64,000 nucleotides of DNA, taken from positions 2,421,693 to 2,485,692 of the forward strand of contig NZ_JH651384.1 of NCBI RefSeq assembly GCF_000260135.1. The letters are read 5' to 3'. This stretch comes from Thiothrix nivea DSM 5205 (lineage in GTDB: Bacteria; Pseudomonadota; Gammaproteobacteria; Thiotrichales; Thiotrichaceae). The translations under genes and the position numbers were made by a program. Positions 57,150 to 64,000 of the stretch are shown one piece after another (positions within the stretch are counted from its first letter, which is position 1; each line of letters starts with the position of its first letter). The notes under the pieces were generated by a model. The model ran no database searches. It saw only the letters and a program-made list of their open reading frames with translations, and was not told the DNA's origin.

Positions 57150-58838
57150 ATGGATTCGCAACGTCCTTTCCTGTATCTCACCCTGTTATTCATGCTGTTC
57201 CTGATCTGGACGACCTGGCAGCAGGATCATGCCCCTAAACCGCCACCAACGGCGGCAACAATGGCCAGCAGCCCAGTTGACGGCGGCACTGCCCAGGATG
57301 TACCGACACAGGGAGCCAGCCCGGCTTTGCCAGGTACGGATACGGTAGCCCCACCGGGTGATGCTGCCGTCGGCCAGACCATTACCGTGCGTACCGATAC
57401 ACTCCTGATGCGTATCAATACCCGTGGCGGGGAAGTGCTGGAAGCCGATTTGCCTACCTACCCTGTCAGTCTGGATGAGCCTGACAAGGCGGTAAAAATC
57501 CTCGATTTGAACGGGCGCAACTACGTGGCGCAATCCGGCTTGCAACATCAGGCGGTGACAGGGCAGGATGTCAAGGCATTGGCTCCCGACCATCTGGCTA
57601 CCTTCAGCACTGCGCAAACTGAATACACCTTGGGTGAAGGTCAGGACGAACTGGTGGTACCATTGACCTGGCAAGGCGCGAATGGGGTCAGCGTAACCAA
57701 ACGCTTTATCTTCAAACGCGGCAGTTTCCAGGTAGGGGTTGAGCATGAGGTAGCCAACAACTCTGCGGCAGTCTGGAGCGGTACTGCTTACACCCAACTC
57801 AAACATGGCCCACCACCGCAAAAATCAGGTGGATTCTTGACGGGAGTGCAGGCTTATGTCGGCACGGCGTATTACCATGAAGGCAAGTTTGCCAAGCTGT
57901 CTTTCAGCGACATTGAAAAAATGTCCAAGGAAAATACGCCGCTGAATGAGATTGCCCAAAATGGCTGGGTGGCAATGTTGGAACACTACTTCATTAGCGC
58001 CTGGGTTCCCGCCAAAGAGCAGGATGAACAGTACTACAGCATGTTGACCGAAAATCAGGGTAACAAGGCGTATGTTCTGGGTATCCGCAGCCCTGTGCAA
58101 CAAATAGCGCCAGGTGCTACTGGCACCTTCAAGGATAGCCTGTACGTCGGCCCCAAGGATCAGGATACGCTGGAAAAAATCGCTGATGGCCTCGACCTGA
58201 CGGTGGATTACGGCATTTTCGCGTTCATTTCCAAGCCGATTTTTTGGCTGATGCAAATGATCCACAATGTGGTGGGTAACTGGGGCTGGACGATCATCAT
58301 CCTCACCATCATTATCAAGGCAGCATTTTTCTGGCCATCAGCAGTCAGCTACAAATCCATGGCCAAGATGAAGGCGGTTTCCCCCAAGCTTAAGGAAATC
58401 AACGAGCGCTATGCCGATGACCCGCAGGGCAAGCAAAAGGCGATGATGGAGATTTACCGTAAGGAAAAGATCAATCCGCTGGGAGGTTGCCTGCCGATCC
58501 TGATCCAGATTCCGGTGTTCATGGGGCTGTACTGGGTGCTGCTGGAAAGCGTGGAATTGCGTCAGGCACCATGGATTTTGTGGTACAAGGACTTGTCGAT
58601 CATGGATCCTTACTTCGTGCTGCCGCTGATCATGGGGGCTTCCATGTTCTTGCAACAGAAGCTCAACCCACCGCAGGTTGACCCGATGCAGCAGAAGATT
58701 TTCCAGTTCATGCCGATCATTTTCACCGTCATGTTCTTGTTCTTCCCGGCAGGTTTGGTGTTGTACTGGGTGGTCAATAACGTGCTGTCGATGGCGCAAC
58801 AGTGGTACATCAACAAGAAAATTGTGGGGCACGCTTAG
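57150..58838 (+). CDS. yidC: Membrane protein insertase YidC
   Basis: This 562-residue protein has an N-terminal helix (FLYLTLLFMLFLIWTTWQQD) and a large periplasmic beta-domain (residues about 90-345). The conserved insertase core has five helices, including VVGNWGWTIIILTIIIKAAFFW, CLPILIQIPVFMGLYWVLLESVEL and VMFLFFPAGLVLYWVVNNVLS. The ATG at 57150 is chosen because it begins the membrane anchor; a longer in-frame start overlaps rnpA. It inserts membrane proteins with or without SecYEG. Confidence 0.96.
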   Translation: MDSQRPFLYLTLLFMLFLIWTTWQQDHAPKPPPTAATMASSPVDGGTAQDVPTQGASPALPGTDTVAPPGDAAVGQTITVRTDTLLMRINTRGGEVLEADLPTYPVSLDEPDKAVKILDLNGRNYVAQSGLQHQAVTGQDVKALAPDHLATFSTAQTEYTLGEGQDELVVPLTWQGANGVSVTKRFIFKRGSFQVGVEHEVANNSAAVWSGTAYTQLKHGPPPQKSGGFLTGVQAYVGTAYYHEGKFAKLSFSDIEKMSKENTPLNEIAQNGWVAMLEHYFISAWVPAKEQDEQYYSMLTENQGNKAYVLGIRSPVQQIAPGATGTFKDSLYVGPKDQDTLEKIADGLDLTVDYGIFAFISKPIFWLMQMIHNVVGNWGWTIIILTIIIKAAFFWPSAVSYKSMAKMKAVSPKLKEINERYADDPQGKQKAMMEIYRKEKINPLGGCLPILIQIPVFMGLYWVLLESVELRQAPWILWYKDLSIMDPYFVLPLIMGASMFLQQKLNPPQVDPMQQKIFQFMPIIFTVMFLFFPAGLVLYWVVNNVLSMAQQWYINKKIVGHA

Positions 58839-58856
58839 TCAGGAGTCTGATGTTTG

Positions 58857-60197
58857 ATGTGGAACAATCCCGACACCATTGCGGCTGTGGCTACCCCGCC
58901 GGGGCGCGGTGGGGTCGGGATTATCCGTATTTCCGGCCAGCGGGTTCCCGAGCTGGCGGCCAGTATCCTGGGTTCCCTGCCCCCCCCGCGTAAAGCTTCC
59001 CACCGTTTGTTCCGTGCTGCGGATGGTACGCCGCTGGATGACGGCATCGCCCTGTATTTCCCGGCACCGCATTCGTTTACCGGCGAAGACGTGCTGGAAT
59101 TGCAAGGTCACGGTGGCATGGTGGTGCTGGATATGCTGCTCAAGCGTTGTGTGGAACTGGGTGCGCGGCTGGCACGACCGGGCGAGTTTTCCGAGCGTGC
59201 ATTCCTCAACGACAAGCTGGATCTGGCGCAGGCCGAAGCGATTGCCGACCTTATAGATTCAGGGTCGGAACAGGCGGCGCGTTCCGCCCTGCGTTCGCTG
59301 CAAGGTGAGTTTTCCGAGGCGGTCAATACCCTGCTCACCGGTTTGATCGAATTGCGGGTGTATGTGGAAGCTGCCCTCGACTTTCCGGATGAGGAAATCG
59401 ACTTCCTCGCCGATAACGCAGTCACCCGCCGACTGGAAACCATCAAGCAGCAATTGCACACCATTTTCCAGAAAGCCCACCAGGGTAGCCTGCTGCGTGA
59501 CGGGATGCATTTAGTGATTGTTGGTCGACCCAATGCCGGTAAATCCAGTCTGCTGAATGCGCTGGCCGGACAGGAAACCGCTATCGTTACTGACATCGCC
59601 GGTACTACCCGCGACGTATTGCGCGAACGCATCAACTTGGATGGAATGCCCCTGCACATCGTCGATACTGCGGGTTTGCGCGACAGCGACGACCCGGTGG
59701 AAAAGATCGGTATCGAACGCGCCTGGCAGGAAATCGAACGCGCCGACCTGATCCTGCTGCTGGTGGACGACACCCGCCATGATGAACCGGAAAACGCCGA
59801 TATTCTGGCGCGCCTGCCCCCTCACCTGCCGCGCATTACCGTGCACAACAAGATTGACCTCAGCGGCAAACAGCCCGGCAAGCAGGGTGAACACATCTAC
59901 ATTTCAGCCAAACACGACCAGGGCATCGCAGCTTTGCGTGCCGAACTCAAAACCCGTATGGGCTATCAGGGTGAAGCGGAAGACACTTTCATCGCCCGCC
60001 GCCGCCACTTGCAGGCGCTGGAAGAAACCCAGCAAGCTGTCCAACGCGCCGAATTCCAGTTACGCGGATTTAATGCGGGCGAGCTGATGGCAGAGGAATT
60101 GCGGTTGGCACAGAATGCTCTTGGGCAGATCACCGGCAAATTTACCCCGGATGATTTGCTGGGTGAAATCTTCAGTTCCTTCTGTATCGGAAAGTAA
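58857..60197 (+). CDS. mnmE: tRNA modification GTPase MnmE
   Basis: This 446-residue protein has the N-terminal folate-binding domain ([22 protein letters not shown]). The G domain has [14 protein letters not shown] (G1), DIAGTTRDV (G2), [10 protein letters not shown] (G3) and VHNKIDL (G4). The obligatory C-terminus is FCIGK with the catalytic Cys. With MnmG it modifies wobble U34 of several tRNAs. It follows yidC by 18 bases. Confidence 0.97.
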   Translation: MWNNPDTIAAVATPPGRGGVGIIRISGQRVPELAASILGSLPPPRKASHRLFRAADGTPLDDGIALYFPAPHSFTGEDVLELQGHGGMVVLDMLLKRCVELGARLARPGEFSERAFLNDKLDLAQAEAIADLIDSGSEQAARSALRSLQGEFSEAVNTLLTGLIELRVYVEAALDFPDEEIDFLADNAVTRRLETIKQQLHTIFQKAHQGSLLRDGMHLVIVGRPNAGKSSLLNALAGQETAIVTDIAGTTRDVLRERINLDGMPLHIVDTAGLRDSDDPVEKIGIERAWQEIERADLILLLVDDTRHDEPENADILARLPPHLPRITVHNKIDLSGKQPGKQGEHIYISAKHDQGIAALRAELKTRMGYQGEAEDTFIARRRHLQALEETQQAVQRAEFQLRGFNAGELMAEELRLAQNALGQITGKFTPDDLLGEIFSSFCIGK

Positions 60198-60311
60198 ACC
60201 CATAAAGCCAGCCCGCTTTCTGAGGTGGCTGCTGCTCCACACACAATCCCTGAAATTACTGCCAGCAAGCCCACCAACTTAAAGCCAATTCTACCGCTCA
60301 TCGGAAAAAAC

Positions 60312-60392
60312 GAACAAAAAACGAATCTATGGCAAGTATTTTTGATTTGCCTGATTCGGTCTTTGTTCGTATATTTAGTTCGTGTTTTGTTC
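60312..60392 (+). promoter_or_regulatory. Possible LexA operators, GTTC-N7-GTTC type
   Basis: GTTC (60378-60381) and GTTC (60389-60392) are exactly 7 bases apart, 25 bases before the lexA start. On the other strand GAAC (60312-60315) is 7 bases from GAAT (60323-60326), a one-mismatch copy. A further GTTC is at 60365-60368. Direct GTTC-N7-GTTC is the LexA box known from alphaproteobacteria. The usual gammaproteobacterial CTGT-N8-ACAG palindrome is not seen here. Confidence 0.55.
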
Positions 60393-60416
60393 GGTTTGTT
60401 GGTAAGGAAGAGAAAC

Positions 60417-61022
60417 ATGCTCACACGACGACAGCAACAGATTTGGGATGTGATCCAGTCCCTGTACGCCCGCAACGGCTACGCCCCTACCCTGGATGAA
60501 ATTGCCCTGGCCTGTGGCATCAATACCCGCAGTACCATCCACCAACACGTGCAGGCGCTGATTCGGGAAGGCCGCCTGCAATCAACTGAGGGCAAGCGCG
60601 CCTACCGGATGCCAGAAGTGGTAGTGGCGCGTCACCCACAACTTCCCCTGGGTCTGCCGCTGGCAGGCCGTATCGCTGCTGGTAAACCGATTGAGGCGAT
60701 TACCGGCAAGGATGAAATCAACCCCAGCGACATGTTCAGTGGCAACGGGCGCTACGTACTGGAAGTGCGCGGCGAATCCATGATCGACATTGGCATCATG
60801 GACGGCGATTTCGTCGTCATCCAGCAACAGGACAGCGCCCGCAACGGCGACATCGTGGTAGCGCTGGTGGAACGTGAGGAAGCGACCCTCAAGCGCCTGT
60901 ATCGCCTGGCTGATGGCCGCATTGAATTACGCCCGGAAAACAGCACCATGCAACCCATGGTCTACCCGGCGGAAAGCGTACAGGTACAAGGCAAAATGGT
61001 CGGCCTGTTCCGCAGTTATTAA
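60417..61022 (+). CDS. lexA: LexA repressor
   Basis: This 201-residue protein has the N-terminal helix-turn-helix (LTRRQQQIWDVIQ, GYAPTLDEIALACGINTRSTIHQHV). The self-cleavage site is Ala83-Gly84 in LAGRIAAG, with catalytic Ser121 (GESMIDIGIMDGD) and Lys159 (ATLKRLYR). It represses the SOS genes and cleaves itself when bound to RecA. The recognition helix sequence (NTRSTIHQHVQAL) differs from that of E. coli, agreeing with an unusual operator. Confidence 0.95.
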   Translation: MLTRRQQQIWDVIQSLYARNGYAPTLDEIALACGINTRSTIHQHVQALIREGRLQSTEGKRAYRMPEVVVARHPQLPLGLPLAGRIAAGKPIEAITGKDEINPSDMFSGNGRYVLEVRGESMIDIGIMDGDFVVIQQQDSARNGDIVVALVEREEATLKRLYRLADGRIELRPENSTMQPMVYPAESVQVQGKMVGLFRSY

Positions 61023-61137
61023 AACCATACCGGTATCTTCGACAGCCCGCTGCCCGGCGGGTCAGCCCATTGGGCAGCCGCCATCCTCGTGCTGCCCGCT
61101 TTTTTCCACATTCAACAGAAATAGAAGGAGTAACAAC

Positions 61138-61473
61138 ATGAATACTGACATGCAAGCCAATAACCTGGCGACTTTAAACCCGGCTACGGCACTGCCTGAC
61201 ATGCCCCGCGCGCAGGGCAAACCCGAATGGGGGCAGGTCTGGAAAATCACCCGCGCCCTGCTGGTCGTGTGGGCAATGGCGGTGTGGGCGTTGCTGATTT
61301 TACTGCCCGGCATCGACCAGATCAGCAATGTGGAGACGGCCACCTTACACCTGCCGTACATGCTGATTGGCTTGGCACTGGTAGGGGCAGTCGTGGCGGC
61401 GCACAGCCTGCGCGCGGATCGTCACCTGCTGTGGTTCCTCAGCGTGCTGCTGATGCTGGCAGGCTGGATGTAA
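61138..61473 (+). CDS. Hypothetical membrane protein
   Basis: This 111-residue protein has a polar N-terminus of about 35 residues and three helices (ITRALLVVWAMAVWALLILLP, LPYMLIGLALVGAVVAAHSL, LLWFLSVLLMLAGWM). A strong GAAGGAG ribosome-binding site precedes it. No family is recognised. It lies 115 bases after lexA and 82 bases before a second unknown membrane gene; the three might be one SOS-linked operon, but no evidence beyond position supports this. Confidence 0.65.
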   Translation: MNTDMQANNLATLNPATALPDMPRAQGKPEWGQVWKITRALLVVWAMAVWALLILLPGIDQISNVETATLHLPYMLIGLALVGAVVAAHSLRADRHLLWFLSVLLMLAGWM

Positions 61474-61555
61474 AAAAAAGGCGTGATGAAAGTTGCCGCT
61501 TCCAACACGCCATGTTCCCGTATTACTGGGTAAGTTATGACAGGAAGGTTTCATT

Positions 61556-63079
61556 ATGACTGATTCCACTACAAATACCAACCTGGATCGACCAACGTAC
61601 TTGGTTGAAACCAAATCACTACGCGACATTTTGGCAGACTTGCGCAAGGCGCAAGCCTGGCTGTTGATGGCAGCATTTGCCGCCTTTCTCGCCTCGGCCT
61701 TTTTTGTCGTGAAATACTTTGTTGGCGGTGAAATGGCTCCGCTGAACTGGACAGGCGAACAATGGGCGAATGCCTCCCTGGGTCTTGGGATCACAGCGGT
61801 GATCACGGCGGCACAGGCATTCCTGTACGCTAGTGGCTACAAAGGGTCAGCGGCGCTGATGGCCACTTTCATCGTGGTGTTTTTCGGCCTGTTCTCCGAA
61901 GTGTCACAGTCGATGGAACGGGAAGACGCCACCGTGCGCCAGCGTTCCACCAGCTCACCGGTGTTCCAGGCGGCGCTGGGCAGCATCCAGAACCTGAGTG
62001 CGCAGGCGACGACGCCGACAGGTTCTGGCCAGCTTGCTGCTGCCAGTGGCAAACTGGCCCGGCATGAAGCCGAATTGGCAGCCTGTAAGGGCAAATACCA
62101 CAGTGCCGCGCGTATTCAGCAGTGCGAAAAGTATGAATACGGCAAAATCGCCGAAGCCAAAGGTGAAATGGCGGCTGCACAAGCCTCTGCCAGCGGGTCG
62201 GCGGCGGTGGTCGGGACTGCCCTGAGCGCGGCCATCAGCCAGGCCAAGACGTTGGAATATGATGAAGACAAGCACTACGCCATGATCCGCCTGATCAAGG
62301 GGCTGTTTAATGTGGGTGGAATCTGGGCTTCATTCCTGTTCTCGATGATCATTATTGGCACATTTGAATATGCTTTCCATTTCGTCGGTGGCTACGTGGC
62401 CGACCACAAGCGGGCCCTGCTGCTGCTGGGGCGTGATACCCGGGGTGACCTCATCCACCCGGGTGGGGCCATGGCGTTGGCGGGCGTAGGCGAAATTCCA
62501 CGCGATCACGGTGCTGGTTTGCGTGACCAATACCTGAACCAGGTAATGCCGGAACGCGCCAACGCTGCCGATATCGCCAATGTCCGCCTGCATCCAACTA
62601 CAGAGCCAGCGCCACCAACGGCGGAAGTGGAACCTACAACGGGTAGACCTGTACAGGGGGAACAGGCGGAGGCGACCGATACCAAACTTGCCACCGCAAC
62701 GGAAACCGAAGCCGAGCGTCCGGAACCGTTACCCTCCAAGGTACGCGATCTGACCCGCGAACGCTTTTTCAAGCTGATTTACATGGAGGTGCGTTCCCGC
62801 GTCATCAACGGTGACCTCAAGCCAACGGTGCGCCCGGTGACAGATGCCGTGACCGATGTGATCCGCCAGCACACTAAGGTACTCGGTTTGCAGCCATCCC
62901 TGATTGGCAAGCCGGAACGGCAGAAAATAGCCGAAAAAATCCTCGAAAAGCTAGAGCGGGAAGCCGTGTTGGAACTCAACCCCGAAACAGGTGTCGGAAA
63001 ACCCAAGTACCTGCTGGCCAGCCGCTGGGCAGATCGGACGCTACCGGAAATTCCACTCCCGGGGCACGCTGTCCGGTAA
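61556..63079 (+). CDS. Hypothetical multidomain membrane protein
   Basis: This 507-residue protein has three N-terminal helices (about residues 35-55, 72-92, 97-115). A polar Ala-rich helical region with two Cys (AACKGKYHSAARIQQCEKY) follows, then another helix (GGIWASFLFSMIIIGTFEYAF, about 257-277). A low-complexity Pro/Thr/Glu linker (about 345-395) leads to a folded C-terminal domain (TRERFFKLIYMEVRSRVING, PTVRPVTDAVTDVIRQH) resembling a helix-turn-helix. The layout suggests a membrane-bound DNA-binding or partition-like protein; no family is recognised and no function is assigned. Confidence 0.65.
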   Translation: MTDSTTNTNLDRPTYLVETKSLRDILADLRKAQAWLLMAAFAAFLASAFFVVKYFVGGEMAPLNWTGEQWANASLGLGITAVITAAQAFLYASGYKGSAALMATFIVVFFGLFSEVSQSMEREDATVRQRSTSSPVFQAALGSIQNLSAQATTPTGSGQLAAASGKLARHEAELAACKGKYHSAARIQQCEKYEYGKIAEAKGEMAAAQASASGSAAVVGTALSAAISQAKTLEYDEDKHYAMIRLIKGLFNVGGIWASFLFSMIIIGTFEYAFHFVGGYVADHKRALLLLGRDTRGDLIHPGGAMALAGVGEIPRDHGAGLRDQYLNQVMPERANAADIANVRLHPTTEPAPPTAEVEPTTGRPVQGEQAEATDTKLATATETEAERPEPLPSKVRDLTRERFFKLIYMEVRSRVINGDLKPTVRPVTDAVTDVIRQHTKVLGLQPSLIGKPERQKIAEKILEKLEREAVLELNPETGVGKPKYLLASRWADRTLPEIPLPGHAVR

Positions 63080-63196
63080 TCCGTGCATGACTGGCCGCTC
63101 TCAGGTTATGATCGGGGCTATTGGCGACCCGGCTGCATTTGCAGCCCGGGTCGTCTATATAAAAGATTAACCTTGGATTGTCTGCGCGGAAAAGCC

Positions 63197-64000
63197 ATGA
63201 AACACAAAACCTTTGCCGCCGCCACGGGGCTGTTGCTGGCGGCGTCCATCTTCCTGCAACCTGCCTATGCGGAGCAGTACGGCCCGATCAAAAGCAATGA
63301 AACCTTGTGGGACATCGCCAATCACTACAGTTCCAGCCAGGGCGTAAGCACAGCGAAAATGATGCAAGCTTTCCGCGCCGAGAATCCCCACGCTTTTATT
63401 GCCGGCCACCCGGGCATGTTGAAAAAGGGTATTTACCTCAAGGTGCCTGCTCTGGGGGGAGTGGTTGAACAAGCGGAAGCAGCACCGGTAGCGGGCAAAC
63501 CGGCGGCAGTTACAGATTCCCAACCTTCTGCTGAAACCACCGTCAACATGGCCAGTTTACAGGGCGAGATTGACAAGCTGCGCAATCAGCTCAAGAAAGA
63601 GCAGGAAAAAAGCGCCAGCATGGCTCTGCAAATCAAGGCATTACAGGGGCAATCCAAGCAATCAGGCAAGGCAGGCCAACAGCAAGTATCCACTTTACAA
63701 TCAGAACTATTGATCAAATTACAGACTGATTTGGCTGGTCTCAAGCAACAATTGCAGCAAAAAGATGTCCGTATCGTTGAATTGCAGGCCATCTCCAAAC
63801 AGTCCAATGCCAAAAACAGCAAAGCCATGCAGGCGGAACTGGCCGACCTCAAGGCATTGTTGGAACAGCGCGATACCCATATCCAGAACCTGCAAGCTGC
63901 TTTGCGTGAAGCCAGCATTTCCATCAAGCGCCAGTTTGCTGAAAATCAGGCACTACACGCCCAACTTAAGGCGGAACAGCCTGATGCCGGGCTTGCCGCG
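63197..64000 (+). CDS. fimV: FimV-like LysM/coiled-coil protein, 5' part
   Basis: The window holds the first 268 codons of a gene that continues past its end. It has a signal peptide (FAAATGLLLAASIFLQPAYA) and the FimV N-terminal domain (YGPIKSNETLWDIANHYSSS, MMQAFRAENPHAFIAGHPG, LKKGIYLKVP), which binds peptidoglycan. A long coiled coil (residues about 118-255) follows. FimV in Pseudomonas organises polar type IV pili and cell poles. A G/C hairpin at 63125-63153 lies in the gap before it. Confidence 0.85.
   Translation, partial: MKHKTFAAATGLLLAASIFLQPAYAEQYGPIKSNETLWDIANHYSSSQGVSTAKMMQAFRAENPHAFIAGHPGMLKKGIYLKVPALGGVVEQAEAAPVAGKPAAVTDSQPSAETTVNMASLQGEIDKLRNQLKKEQEKSASMALQIKALQGQSKQSGKAGQQQVSTLQSELLIKLQTDLAGLKQQLQQKDVRIVELQAISKQSNAKNSKAMQAELADLKALLEQRDTHIQNLQAALREASISIKRQFAENQALHAQLKAEQPDAGLAA

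Noticed and set aside
60300-60400. GTTCG repeats as a small CRISPR or phage site
   Set aside because: Units are only 4-5 bases, with unequal spacing apart from the N7 pair; a repressor operator explains them better.
63125-63153. Hairpin before fimV as a terminator
   Set aside because: The stem is strong but has a bulge and no T run follows, so termination is uncertain.

Overview
The window is chromosomal DNA from a gammaproteobacterium, most likely a sulfur-oxidising member of the Thiotrichales (Thiothrix-like). Supporting this are the gammaproteobacterial replication-origin block (gyrB, recF, dnaN, dnaA, rpmH, rnpA, yidC, mnmE), a FimV-type protein, a Kdp-type two-component system, an ActP/YjcH pair and a DsrL-like fragment (reverse sulfite reductase pathway). 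The genus is inference from protein content and was not tested by a search.

Bases 1-14300 are an accessory, defence-rich and IS-battered region. It starts inside a type II CBASS-like ubiquitin module (E2-E1 fusion cap2, JAMM peptidase cap3) whose cap2 is split by an IS1595-type element with an 8-bp target duplication. A RhuM-like gene, a DUF1778/GNAT toxin-antitoxin pair and two decayed copies of the GNAT toxin follow. A two-gene AbiEii-type nucleotidyltransferase operon has been hit twice, by IS982 in its first gene and by IS66 in its second; both target duplications are intact, so the original reading frames can be reconstructed. Then come a PIN/ribbon-helix-helix pair, a PIN remnant, a truncated DsrL fragment, a second IS1595 copy cut by an IS630 element, and a 107-bp palindromic MITE-like repeat.

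Bases 14377-24176 hold potassium and acetate genes (kdpE, a short kdpD, actP-yjcH, frameshifted kup), a LemA/GIDE pair, a chalcone-isomerase-like protein and an EamA transporter. Bases 24249-30078 form a second defence island: a 1468-residue TIR-CHAT-STAND-TPR protein, a MntA/HepT pair and another PIN/ribbon-helix-helix pair. The large protein changes sharply from GC-rich effector/ATPase DNA to AT-rich TPR sensor DNA, and a 96-bp palindromic intergenic-type repeat lies in frame inside its ATPase domain.

Bases 30155-46710 are mostly housekeeping and metabolic genes: malic enzyme, a dctPQM TRAP transporter with a sigma-54-like promoter and two DctD-like palindromes, a universal stress protein, AcuI, a zrg-like zinc operon, a patatin, and xthA. 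Bases 46707-60197 are the origin region, with clustered DnaA boxes between dnaN and dnaA and an ISAs1 element inserted between dnaA and rpmH. The window ends with lexA (preceded by GTTC-N7-GTTC motifs), two unrecognised membrane-protein genes, and the start of a fimV-like gene.

Several genes differ from an intact frame by one base (kup, the dsrL fragment, the IS transposases). Real decay and assembly error cannot be separated from this sequence alone. I saw no rRNA, tRNA or CRISPR array.
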